Origin: an uncultured Polaribacter sp.
Lineage (GTDB): Bacteria > Bacteroidota > Bacteroidia > Flavobacteriales > Flavobacteriaceae
NCBI GenBank assembly: GCA_913050305.1
Contig: CAJXAS010000002.1
Span: forward strand, 1 to 48,933
Direction of reading: 5' to 3'
DNA: 48,933 nucleotides
Positions 39,627 to 48,850 of this stretch are shown in pieces (the first letter of the stretch is position 1; the number at the start of each line of letters is the position of its first letter). The notes beneath the pieces are model-generated. The model was given only the letters and a program-made list of their open reading frames with translations, made no database searches and had not been told where the DNA came from. The position numbers and the translations under genes are program-made.

Positions 39627-41759
39627 ATGAAAAAAATAGGGCTTTTACTCTTTTCCATTGTATTTATAACGAGTGTAAATTTTGCACAAGATTCTAAAAC
39701 AAAAGCAGGCCATACGAACCAAAATAAATTTAAACAATTAAAAGAACTTTTACCAACTCCTAATCTGCAAAGAACAGCGTCTGGTGCGCCAGGTTTAAAA
39801 TATACGCAGCAAAAGGTAGATTATACAATGGATATTATTTTAGATGATGCGAATACTCGAATCTATGGAAATGAAACCATTACATATCATAATAATTCAG
39901 ATGATTCGTTAGCCTATTTATGGGTACAATTAGATCAAAACATGAGAGCTGCAGATTCTAAAACTCCAGACATTCAATCTAGTAGTATACCGAATAGTAC
40001 TTCTGAAAAAAGATTTAATAAATCGTATATGGAAGCTGCATTTGATGGTGGTTTTAAAATAGAAAGTGTTAAGAATACAGATGATACCAATTTATCACAC
40101 ATCGTTAACCAAACAATGATGCGTATTAATTTAGAAACACCTTTGGCTTCTGGAGAAAAGTTTCAATTTAAAATAAAGTGGTGGTATAATATTAACAATC
40201 ATAGAACAGATGGCGGTAGATCTGGTTATGAGCACTTTTCTAAAGACGGAAATAACAACTATGTTATTGCACAGTTTTATCCAAGAATGTGTGTGTATGA
40301 TAATGTAGAAGGTTGGCAAAATGACCAATTTTGGGGTAGAAGTGAATTTGCTTTAGAGTTTGGGGATTTTACGGTTAATATTACTACACCTGAAGATCAC
40401 ATGCTAGGAGCAACAGGTATCTTAAAAAATGAAATTGAAGTATTATCTAGAAAAGAATTAAAAAGATTAGAAAAGGCAAGAACAACTTTTGACAATCCTG
40501 TTTTAATTAGAACACAAGACGAAGCAGAAAAAATTGAAAAAAGTAGATCTAATAAAACAAAAACTTGGAAATTTTATGCAGAAAATGTGCGCGATTATGC
40601 ATTTGCAACTTCAAGAAAATTTATTTGGGATGCAATGGCCGTAGATATTAATGGCAAAACAGTAATGGCGTATTCTTTATATTCCAAAGAAGCGAACCCT
40701 TTATACGGGGAACACTCTACTAGAGCAGTTGCACAAACTTTAAAAACATATTCTAAGTATACCTTCGATTACCCATATCACAAAGCAATTTCTGTAGACG
40801 GACAAATGGGAATGGAATATCCGCAAATTTGTTTTAATCCAGGAAGACCAGATGCAGATGGAACCTACTCGGATAAGATAAAATATAGAATGATTAAAGT
40901 AACCATTCATGAAGTTGGTCATAACTTTTTTCCTATGATTGTAAATTCTGATGAAAGACAATGGACTTGGATGGATGAAGGATTAAATTCATATATGGAA
41001 ATGTTAGCAGAGTTAGATTATGATAAAGACTTTCCTATTACTAGAGGATACCCTAAAAATATTGTAAAATACATGTCTGGTGATCAATCTACCATTGCAC
41101 CTATAATGTCTAAAGGAGATCACGTATATAGTTTTGGTAGCAATGCTTATGGAAAGCCTGCAACAGCTTTATGGATCTTAAGAGAAACAATCATGGGAAA
41201 AGAATTATTTGACCACGCTTTTAGAACATATTCTCAAAGATGGATGTTTAAACATCCTTCTCCTGCAGATTTCTTTAGAACTATGGAAGATGCTTCTGGT
41301 ATTGATTTAGATTGGTTTTGGAGAGGCTGGTTTTACACAACAGATGTAACGGATATTGGTATTGAAGGTGTACGAAAATTTTATGCTACAGAAAATATAT
41401 CTGAAGAAACTGTAGATTTCGTTGAAGATAAAAGTGAAGGTTTAAACATCACAAAACCAACATCTGCAAAATCTAAATATTTCTATGAGATTACATTTAA
41501 CAAACCAGGTGGCTTAGTAATGCCAATTATTGTAGAATATACTTATGATGATGGTAGTAAAGAAAAAAAGACATACCCTGCACAAATTTGGAGATACAAT
41601 GATAAGAAAGTTACAAAAGCTGTGCACTCAGATAAGCAAATAACTAAGATTGTAATTGACCCAGATTTAGAGACTGCAGATGTAGACCTATCTAACAATA
41701 GCTTTCCTAATACTAATAAAGATCAGTTTAGTAAATTCAAAACAAAAATGAAAAACTAA
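39627..41759 (+). CDS. M1 family metallopeptidase (copy 1)
   Basis: HEVGHNFFP-X14-E zinc motif (HEXXH-X18-E), GMEYP in place of GAMEN, signal peptide. Confidence 0.93.
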   Translation: MKKIGLLLFSIVFITSVNFAQDSKTKAGHTNQNKFKQLKELLPTPNLQRTASGAPGLKYTQQKVDYTMDIILDDANTRIYGNETITYHNNSDDSLAYLWVQLDQNMRAADSKTPDIQSSSIPNSTSEKRFNKSYMEAAFDGGFKIESVKNTDDTNLSHIVNQTMMRINLETPLASGEKFQFKIKWWYNINNHRTDGGRSGYEHFSKDGNNNYVIAQFYPRMCVYDNVEGWQNDQFWGRSEFALEFGDFTVNITTPEDHMLGATGILKNEIEVLSRKELKRLEKARTTFDNPVLIRTQDEAEKIEKSRSNKTKTWKFYAENVRDYAFATSRKFIWDAMAVDINGKTVMAYSLYSKEANPLYGEHSTRAVAQTLKTYSKYTFDYPYHKAISVDGQMGMEYPQICFNPGRPDADGTYSDKIKYRMIKVTIHEVGHNFFPMIVNSDERQWTWMDEGLNSYMEMLAELDYDKDFPITRGYPKNIVKYMSGDQSTIAPIMSKGDHVYSFGSNAYGKPATALWILRETIMGKELFDHAFRTYSQRWMFKHPSPADFFRTMEDASGIDLDWFWRGWFYTTDVTDIGIEGVRKFYATENISEETVDFVEDKSEGLNITKPTSAKSKYFYEITFNKPGGLVMPIIVEYTYDDGSKEKKTYPAQIWRYNDKKVTKAVHSDKQITKIVIDPDLETADVDLSNNSFPNTNKDQFSKFKTKMKN

Positions 41760-41781
41760 ATTTTATTTTAACAATAAATTT

Positions 41782-41817
41782 AAAAAGCGATGTGAATTAA
41801 TTTTCACATCGCTTTTT
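41782..41817. terminator. terminator between the tandem M1 peptidase genes
   Basis: 15-bp stem AAAAAGCGATGTGAA/TTCACATCGCTTTTT, 6-nt loop. Confidence 0.85.
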
Positions 41818-41827
41818 TATATAAAGA

Positions 41828-41857
41828 TTTGTTAAAATTTTAACGAAATTTAACAAA
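41828..41857. promoter_or_regulatory. nested inverted repeats, candidate operator upstream of M1 copy 2
   Basis: Palindrome GTTAAAATTTTAAC (41831-41844) inside TTTGTTAAA...TTTAACAAA (41828-41836/41849-41857). Confidence 0.4.
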
Positions 41858-41909
41858 ACTGCTTATATATGCTTATTTTCGAGCCCTTATTTAATTCAAA
41901 ATATACAAT

Positions 41910-44114
41910 ATGAAAAAACTTTCTTTACTAGTATTTTCTCTTTTCTTTATCAGCTTTGCAGCAATCGCGCAAGAAGGACCAAAAGAAGAAAAGAAAACGC
42001 AGCAAGGGCACACAGATCAAAACAAATTTAGACAAATGAAAGATGTTTTGGCAACCCCTAATGATCAACATGCAGCATCCGGTGCTCCAGGACATCAGTA
42101 CACACAGCAAAAGGTAGATTATGTAATGGACATTCGTTTAGACGAGGCTGCCAACACAATTTATGGGGATGAAAATATTACGTATCACAATAATTCTAAA
42201 GATAATTTAGAATATTTATGGGTACAACTAGATCAAAACATGAGGGCAGACGATTCTAAAACTCCGTTAGCTAAATCTAACAGTGCTGCAGCTTTTGTAA
42301 CTCCAGATAATTTTAAAAGTTCTTTTATGGAACAAAAGAAAGGCTTTGGATACAATATTACGAAAGTAGAAAGTAATGGTAAACCTTTATCTCACACTAT
42401 TAACAGCACTATGATGCGTATTAATTTAACCAGAGCACTAGCTCCTGGAGATACCTTTGAATTTAGTATTCAATGGAATTACTTAATTAATGACATTAAT
42501 AAAGATGGTGGACGCTCTGGATTAGAAACTTTTCCTGACGGAAACAATAACTATACAATTGCACAATTTTTTCCAAGATTAGCAGTCTACAACAATGTAG
42601 AAGGATGGCAAAATATGCAGTTTTGGGGTAGATCAGAATTCGCATTAGAATTTGGAGATTACGAAGTAAACCTTACAGTCCCGGCAGATCATATTATGGA
42701 AGCTACTGGTACTTTGCAAAATGAAAAAGAGGTACTTACTAAAGCACAACGAAAACGTTTTGAGAAAGCAAGAAAATCTTTTGACAATCCGATTCTAATT
42801 GTAACACAAGAAGAGGCAGAGAAAACAGAAAAAGGAAGAGCTACAGGAACAAAAACTTGGAAGTTTAAAGCAAAGCGTGTTCGTGATTTTGCTTTTGCAA
42901 CTTCAAGAAAATATATCTGGGATGCAATGGCTGTAAATATTAATGGTAAATCTGTAATGGCAACCTCATTATATCCTAAAGAAGGAAATCCTTTATGGGA
43001 AGAGCATTCTACAAGAGCAATTGCTACTACTTTGATTGAGTACTCTAAATTAACATTTGATTACCCATATTCTAAAGCTGTTTCTGTACATTCAGAGAGA
43101 CAAGGAATGGAGTATCCAATGATTTGTTTCAATTTTGGGAGACCAAATGAAGATGGTACGTATTCTGATAGAACTAAAAAAGGAATGATAGGTGTAATTA
43201 TTCATGAAGTTGGACATAACTTTTTTCCAATGATTGTAAATTCTGATGAAAGACAATGGACTTGGATGGATGAGGGGTTAAACTCTTTTGTTGAAATTCT
43301 AGCAGAAGATGTTTATGATGCAGAGTTATTTGCTTCTAATCCTGCAAAAGAAATTACAAGATATATGGGTGGAGATCAATCTAACATATCTCCTATTATG
43401 TCTCAAGGAGATTATGTAAAACAATTCGGACCGAATGCATATTCAAAGCCAGCTGCTGGTTTATACATGCTAAGGAAAACAATTATGGGCCCAGAATTAT
43501 TTGATCACGCATTTAGAACGTATTCAAAACGTTGGATGTTTAAACACCCAACACCAGAAGATTTCTTTAGGTCTATGCAAGATGCATCTGGTATGGATTT
43601 AGATTGGTTTTTTAGAGGATGGTTCTATACTACAGATGTAACAGATATTGGTATTAAAGAAGTAAAACCATTGTATTTAACTGATAAGCCAAATGAAAGA
43701 GTTACAAAATTGAAAGCGCAATACAAGCAATATTTTGATGGCTTAGGTGATTTGGTATACATTACTGATAAAAAGGAGGATGCTAACGCAAATGCTATGG
43801 ATTCATATGCTGAAGGGCAAGAGGTGCCTGCTTTCATTTATTCTGTAGAATTTGAAAAACCAGGAGGTTTGATAATGCCAATTATTGTAGAATTAACATA
43901 TAAAGATGGCACTACAAAAAGAGAAACTTTCCCTGCTCAAATATGGATGAGAAGCGACACCACTGCTAAAAGAGTTTTTGCTTCGAACAAGGAAATTACA
44001 AACATTGTGGTAGACCCAGATTTTGAAACTGCAGATGTAGACACTTCTAATAACAGCTGGCCTAAAAAAGTTGCTAGTAAATTTGAAGAATTTAAAGGAA
44101 AGTTAAAAGACTAA
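41910..44114 (+). CDS. M1 family metallopeptidase (copy 2)
   Basis: HEVGHNFFP zinc motif, QGMEYP, clear paralogue of 39627..41759. Confidence 0.93.
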   Translation: MKKLSLLVFSLFFISFAAIAQEGPKEEKKTQQGHTDQNKFRQMKDVLATPNDQHAASGAPGHQYTQQKVDYVMDIRLDEAANTIYGDENITYHNNSKDNLEYLWVQLDQNMRADDSKTPLAKSNSAAAFVTPDNFKSSFMEQKKGFGYNITKVESNGKPLSHTINSTMMRINLTRALAPGDTFEFSIQWNYLINDINKDGGRSGLETFPDGNNNYTIAQFFPRLAVYNNVEGWQNMQFWGRSEFALEFGDYEVNLTVPADHIMEATGTLQNEKEVLTKAQRKRFEKARKSFDNPILIVTQEEAEKTEKGRATGTKTWKFKAKRVRDFAFATSRKYIWDAMAVNINGKSVMATSLYPKEGNPLWEEHSTRAIATTLIEYSKLTFDYPYSKAVSVHSERQGMEYPMICFNFGRPNEDGTYSDRTKKGMIGVIIHEVGHNFFPMIVNSDERQWTWMDEGLNSFVEILAEDVYDAELFASNPAKEITRYMGGDQSNISPIMSQGDYVKQFGPNAYSKPAAGLYMLRKTIMGPELFDHAFRTYSKRWMFKHPTPEDFFRSMQDASGMDLDWFFRGWFYTTDVTDIGIKEVKPLYLTDKPNERVTKLKAQYKQYFDGLGDLVYITDKKEDANANAMDSYAEGQEVPAFIYSVEFEKPGGLIMPIIVELTYKDGTTKRETFPAQIWMRSDTTAKRVFASNKEITNIVVDPDFETADVDTSNNSWPKKVASKFEEFKGKLKD

Positions 44115-44135
44115 TTAATTTTCTATTTAATAATA

Positions 44136-44172
44136 AAAACGCCTCGTTTACAGTTTGTAAACGAGGCGTTTT
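44136..44172. terminator. bidirectional terminator between convergent genes
   Basis: 17-bp stem AAAACGCCTCGTTTACA/TGTAAACGAGGCGTTTT, 3-nt loop. Confidence 0.9.
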
Positions 44173-44192
44173 ATTTTAATTATACCAATATA

Positions 44193-44606
44193 CTAAGAAC
44201 CTGAATAACTTACAAAGTTTCTTGGGGTTTCGTATAGTGTAACTTCTAAGTCTAAGTTAGTTGGTAACAAATTTCTTAATTTTTGATAAGTAACCACACA
44301 AATATTTTCTGCGGTAGGATTTAAATCTTTAAATTCTGGCACTTCCAAATTCAAATTTTTATGATCAAAAGCATCTTCTATTTCAGACTTAATATGATTT
44401 TTTAGAATTCCTAAATCAAATACATACCCTGTTTCATTGTCAATTTCTCCTGTTAAAGAAACAATTAATTCGTAGTTATGTCCGTGAAAATTAGGATTGC
44501 TACATTTATTAAAAACTTCAAAGTTTTTCTCATCACTCCAATCTTTTCGATATAATCGATGCGCTGCATTGAAATGCGCTTTTCTATGAACTGTTACTTT
44601 AGGCAT
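44193..44606 (-). CDS. 6-pyruvoyl-tetrahydropterin synthase / 6-carboxytetrahydropterin synthase (QueD) family
   Basis: FNAAHRL, KCSNPNFHGHNYEL, DHKNLN, PTAEN motifs; PTPS-type Cys spacing. Confidence 0.92.
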   Translation of the reverse strand: MPKVTVHRKAHFNAAHRLYRKDWSDEKNFEVFNKCSNPNFHGHNYELIVSLTGEIDNETGYVFDLGILKNHIKSEIEDAFDHKNLNLEVPEFKDLNPTAENICVVTYQKLRNLLPTNLDLEVTLYETPRNFVSYSGS

Positions 44607-45117
44607 TTGTTAATTTTTTAAAAGATTTTTCAAAAATAATTTTAAACCAAGCAGTATAAATCGAAGGATTTTCTTCGATATCTTTCTTTACATCGGCTAA
44701 CTGCATCCATTTATAAGCTTCTACTTCCTCCTTGTTTACATTGGGAGGCGCTTCATATTTACCAATCATCACATGGTCAAATTCGTGCTCTGTTAGGCCA
44801 TTGTCAAAAGGTGCTTTGTAAATAAAAGAAAACACTTCTGTAATCTCTGTTACAAAACCCATCTCTTCTTGCAACCTTCTTCTTCCTGCTTCTAAGTTAC
44901 TTTCTCCACTTCTTTGATGAGAGCAACATGTATTTGTCCATAACAATGGAGAATGGTACTTAGATGCAGCTCTTTGTTGCAGCATTAACTCTCCTTTCTT
45001 ATTAAAAATAAAAACTGAAAAAGCTCTATGTAATACTGCTTTTTCATGTGCTTCTATTTTTTCCATTAAACCAATCTGTTGATCGTTTTCATTTACTAAA
45101 ATAACGTACTCTATCAT
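44599..45117 (-). CDS. idi: isopentenyl-diphosphate delta-isomerase type 1
   Basis: LHRAFSVFIFN, WTNTCCSH, EEMGF Nudix-like region. Confidence 0.94.
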   Translation of the reverse strand: MIEYVILVNENDQQIGLMEKIEAHEKAVLHRAFSVFIFNKKGELMLQQRAASKYHSPLLWTNTCCSHQRSGESNLEAGRRRLQEEMGFVTEITEVFSFIYKAPFDNGLTEHEFDHVMIGKYEAPPNVNKEEVEAYKWMQLADVKKDIEENPSIYTAWFKIIFEKSFKKLTNA

Positions 45118-45236
45118 TTTAACAAAAATAAGGAATGAATTACCAATAAATCATGAAAATGTATGAAAACAATCAAATTTTCTTATTCTTTTATTATGAT
45201 GATTTATCTTTGAAGGATATAAACCTACTAATTCTT

Positions 45237-45944
45237 ATGAAAATTATAATACAACTTCTGTTAATTGTAGGTGTCTTCTCTTTTTATCAGTGTAAAGAAA
45301 GTGCTCCACTAAAAATTAAAAAAACAGAAAATTCAACGAAAAATAAAAAGAATGTTATCGAAAATAATTTAGAAAAGAAAATTATTAAACCGTGGGATAG
45401 CTTAAATAAAGACAATGTTGAAGCTTTTTTTAAGGAATATGGAAGACAAAATAAGGAAAATAAAATACGTATTACAACAAAATTTGGTGCTATAAAATTA
45501 CTGTTATATGACGATGTTCCCGTCCATAGGGCCAATTTTATTTTCTTAACCAAATTAAAATACTTTAATACTACTGTCATATACAGAGTAGCAAAAAACT
45601 TTGTAATTCAAGGAGGAAACTCTGATGAAACCTACACCAGGAATCAACGAAGATTGTATGGTAACTATTTATTAAGACCCGAGTTTAAAAGGAATAGAAC
45701 CCATAAATACGGTGCATTGGCTGCTGCTAGGCAATGGGAAAAGAATCCTAATAAATTATCAAGTCCGTTTGAATTTTATATGGTACACAATAGAAATGGA
45801 AATCATCATTTAGATAACCAGCACACTGTTTTTGGTGAAGTAATTTCTGGTTTTAATACCTTAGATAAAATATCAAAAGTAAAAGTAGGTATAGATGAAT
45901 GGCCTATAGAAGATATTAAAATGACTATTGAAGTTTTAGATTGA
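45237..45944 (+). CDS. cyclophilin-type peptidyl-prolyl isomerase, predicted lipoprotein
   Basis: Lipobox (FSFYQCKES), YRVAKNFVIQGGNSDE, HTVFGEVISG; ATG at 45237 preferred over 45153. Confidence 0.85.
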   Translation: MKIIIQLLLIVGVFSFYQCKESAPLKIKKTENSTKNKKNVIENNLEKKIIKPWDSLNKDNVEAFFKEYGRQNKENKIRITTKFGAIKLLLYDDVPVHRANFIFLTKLKYFNTTVIYRVAKNFVIQGGNSDETYTRNQRRLYGNYLLRPEFKRNRTHKYGALAAARQWEKNPNKLSSPFEFYMVHNRNGNHHLDNQHTVFGEVISGFNTLDKISKVKVGIDEWPIEDIKMTIEVLD

Positions 45945-46061
45945 TACAGTATTTGTTGAAAACTTATTGCGAATTTATAATGAATGAAATTTCATAAAAT
46001 CTTGGACTTTTTATTAATAGGTATCCCTTTAAAATCAGAAGATAAATTATAGAATAAAACC

Positions 46062-46069
46062 TATATTTG
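46062..46069 (+). promoter_or_regulatory. candidate -7 box TATATTTG upstream of prfC
   Basis: Exact TAnnTTTG match 17 nt before the ATG. Confidence 0.4.
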
Positions 46070-46086
46070 CACCTCAATTTTTGTAG

Positions 46087-47679
46087 ATGGATTTTTTAAA
46101 AGAAATAGAACGTAGAAGAACTTTTGGTATTATCTCGCATCCTGATGCAGGTAAAACAACGTTAACAGAAAAGTTACTACTTTTTGGTGGAGCAATTCAA
46201 GAAGCTGGTGCTGTAAAAAACAATAAAATTAAGAAGGGTGCAACTTCAGATTTTATGGAAATTGAACGACAGCGTGGTATTTCTGTTGCAACTTCTGTTT
46301 TAGCCTTCATTTATAAAGATAAAAAAATAAATATTCTAGATACTCCTGGTCACAAAGATTTTGCAGAGGACACCTTTAGAACTTTAACTGCTGTAGATAG
46401 TGTTATTGTTGTAATTGATGTAGCCAAAGGTGTAGAACCACAAACAGAGAAATTAGTAGAAGTTTGTAGGATGAGAAGCATACCAATGCTAGTTTTTATC
46501 AATAAGTTAGATAGAGAGGGTAAAGATGCCTTTGATTTATTAGATGAAGTTGAACAAAAACTAGGTTTACGTGTTACACCAATGAGTTTTCCTATTGGAA
46601 TGGGATATGATTTTAAAGGAATTTATAATATCTGGGAAAAGAAATTAAACCTTTTTTCTGGTGATAATAAAACTTCTATATCTGAAGGAGTTGAATTTAG
46701 CGATCTTTCAAATCCAGAATTAGATAAAATTATTGGAGAAACAGCTGCAGATACTTTACGTGAAGAAATAGAGTTGATTGATGAAGTATACCCATCTTTT
46801 AATCAGGAAGAATATTTAGAAGGCAAGCTACAACCTGTATTTTTTGGATCTGCATTAAATAATTTTGGTGTAAAAGAATTGCTAGAAGCTTTTATAGAGA
46901 TAGCACCTTCGCCACAACCTAAAAAAGCAGAAGAACGCTTGGTAGATTCTAAAGAAGAAAAATTAACAGGCTTTGTATTTAAGATTCACGCAAATATGGA
47001 TCCTAAGCATAGAGATAGACTTGCATTTATAAAAATAGTTTCAGGAACATTTAAAAGAAACGCACCCTACTTGCATGTTAGAACAGGTAAAAAAGTAAAA
47101 TTTTCTAGTCCGAATGCATTTTTTGCTGAAAGAAAAGAAATTGTAGAAGAGTCTTTTCCTGGAGATATTGTTGGTATTCATGACACCGGAAACTTTAAAA
47201 TTGGAGATACTTTAACGGAAGGAGAAGCTCTTAATTTTAAAGGAATTCCAAGTTTTTCACCCGAACATTTCCGTTATGTGAACAATGCAGATCCTATGAA
47301 GTCTAAACAATTATATAAAGGTTTAGATCAGCTAATGGATGAAGGAGTTGCTCAATTATTCACTTTAGACATGAACGGACGAAGAGTTGTTGGTACTGTT
47401 GGAGCGCTGCAATATGAAGTTATTCAATACAGATTAGAGCATGAATATGGGGCAAAATGTACTTATGAAAACTTAGCTGCTCATAAAGCTTGTTGGGTAG
47501 AACCAGAGAATCCTAAAAGTGATGAGTTTATTGACTTTAAACGAGTAAAACAACGTTATTTAGCAAAAGACAAGCAAGGACAATTGGTGTTTTTAGCAGA
47601 TTCTGAATTTACGATTCAAATGACACAAAATAAATATCCATCAGTAAAATTACATTTTACAAGCGAATTTAAAAAGTAA
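46087..47679 (+). CDS. prfC: peptide chain release factor 3
   Basis: GTPase motifs SHPDAGKTTLTEK, DTPGHKDFAEDTFRTLTAVD, NKLDREGKD; RF3-specific C-terminus. Confidence 0.96.
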   Translation: MDFLKEIERRRTFGIISHPDAGKTTLTEKLLLFGGAIQEAGAVKNNKIKKGATSDFMEIERQRGISVATSVLAFIYKDKKINILDTPGHKDFAEDTFRTLTAVDSVIVVIDVAKGVEPQTEKLVEVCRMRSIPMLVFINKLDREGKDAFDLLDEVEQKLGLRVTPMSFPIGMGYDFKGIYNIWEKKLNLFSGDNKTSISEGVEFSDLSNPELDKIIGETAADTLREEIELIDEVYPSFNQEEYLEGKLQPVFFGSALNNFGVKELLEAFIEIAPSPQPKKAEERLVDSKEEKLTGFVFKIHANMDPKHRDRLAFIKIVSGTFKRNAPYLHVRTGKKVKFSSPNAFFAERKEIVEESFPGDIVGIHDTGNFKIGDTLTEGEALNFKGIPSFSPEHFRYVNNADPMKSKQLYKGLDQLMDEGVAQLFTLDMNGRRVVGTVGALQYEVIQYRLEHEYGAKCTYENLAAHKACWVEPENPKSDEFIDFKRVKQRYLAKDKQGQLVFLADSEFTIQMTQNKYPSVKLHFTSEFKK

Positions 47680-47778
47680 AAATATTAGTTTAAATGCAGT
47701 CAAAAACTAATACCTAATTAAAAACCTTAAGACTGTAAACCCTAAATTAGGGATGAGGAAAATTAAAATTTAAAGATT

Positions 47779-48711
47779 ATGAATAACGGTATCTATGCCA
47801 AGTTCACTACTTCAAAGGGTGAAATTTTAGTACAATTAGAGCACGAAAAAACTCCTGGAACAGTAGGGAATTTTGTTGCTTTATCTGAAGGTAATTTAGA
47901 AAATGATGTAAAAGAACAAGGAACACCGTATTATGATGGATTAAAATTTCATCGAGTAATTCCAGATTTCATGGTACAAGGTGGATGCCCACAAGGCTCA
48001 GGAACAGGAAACCCTGGTTATAAATTTGATGATGAATTCCATTCAGATTTAAAACATGATGCTCCTGGAAAGTTAGCAATGGCTAATTCTGGACCTGCAA
48101 CAAACGGAAGTCAGTTTTATATTACCCACGTTCCTACTCCATGGTTGGATGGTAAACACACTGTTTTTGGATCTGTAATAGAAGGACAAGACATTGTTGA
48201 TGCAATTGCACAAGGAGATGAATTATCTTCTGTAGAAATTGTCAGAGTTGGTGCAGATGCAGAAACATTTAATGCGGTAGAAGCTTTTAGAACATTTGAA
48301 GGTTCTAGAGAAAAACGTGATGCAGATGAGAAAGCAAAACAAAAAGAATTATTAGATTCTGTAGCTATTGGTTATGAAGAAACTAAAAGTGGTTTGCGTT
48401 ATCAAATTTTACAAAAAGGAACTGGTAAACAAGCTACAAAAGGTGCTGGAGTTTCTGTTCATTACAAAGGACAATTATTAGATGGTACGGTTTTCGATTC
48501 TTCATATAAGAGAAAAGACCCAATAGATTTTAATGTGGGTCTTGGCCAAGTTATTGCTGGTTGGGATGAAGGAATTTTATTATTACAAGTTGGCGATAAA
48601 GCTCGTTTTGTAATCCCTTCTAATTTAGCATACGGTTCTGCTGGAGCTGGAGGAGTAATTCCACCAGATGCAACACTTATTTTTGATGTAGAATTAATGG
48701 CTGTAAAGTAA
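47779..48711 (+). CDS. fused cyclophilin plus FKBP peptidyl-prolyl isomerase
   Basis: Cyclophilin FHRVIPDFMVQGGCPQGSGTG...NGSQFYITH followed by FKBP VSVHYKGQLLDGTVFDSSY...VIAGWDEG...IPPDATLIFDVEL. Confidence 0.95.
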   Translation: MNNGIYAKFTTSKGEILVQLEHEKTPGTVGNFVALSEGNLENDVKEQGTPYYDGLKFHRVIPDFMVQGGCPQGSGTGNPGYKFDDEFHSDLKHDAPGKLAMANSGPATNGSQFYITHVPTPWLDGKHTVFGSVIEGQDIVDAIAQGDELSSVEIVRVGADAETFNAVEAFRTFEGSREKRDADEKAKQKELLDSVAIGYEETKSGLRYQILQKGTGKQATKGAGVSVHYKGQLLDGTVFDSSYKRKDPIDFNVGLGQVIAGWDEGILLLQVGDKARFVIPSNLAYGSAGAGGVIPPDATLIFDVELMAVK

Positions 48712-48796
48712 TCTTTTTACAACTTTAAATACGGTACTAAATTTTGGTAAAATACAATTTACTACTATATAACATCACTGTTAATGTATCTAAAAC

Positions 48797-48828
48797 TAAA
48801 AAAGCGCTCGAATTCGAGCGCTTTTTTA
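48797..48828. terminator. bidirectional terminator between convergent genes
   Basis: 32-nt perfect palindrome TAAAAAAGCGCTCGAATTCGAGCGCTTTTTTA. Confidence 0.85.
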
Positions 48829-48850
48829 AATATATATTCAATTTATATTT

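Noticed and set aside
39627-44114. Possible recent duplication or assembly artefact of the M1 gene
   Set aside because: The two copies are clearly diverged in sequence and intergenic regions, so they are genuine older paralogues.
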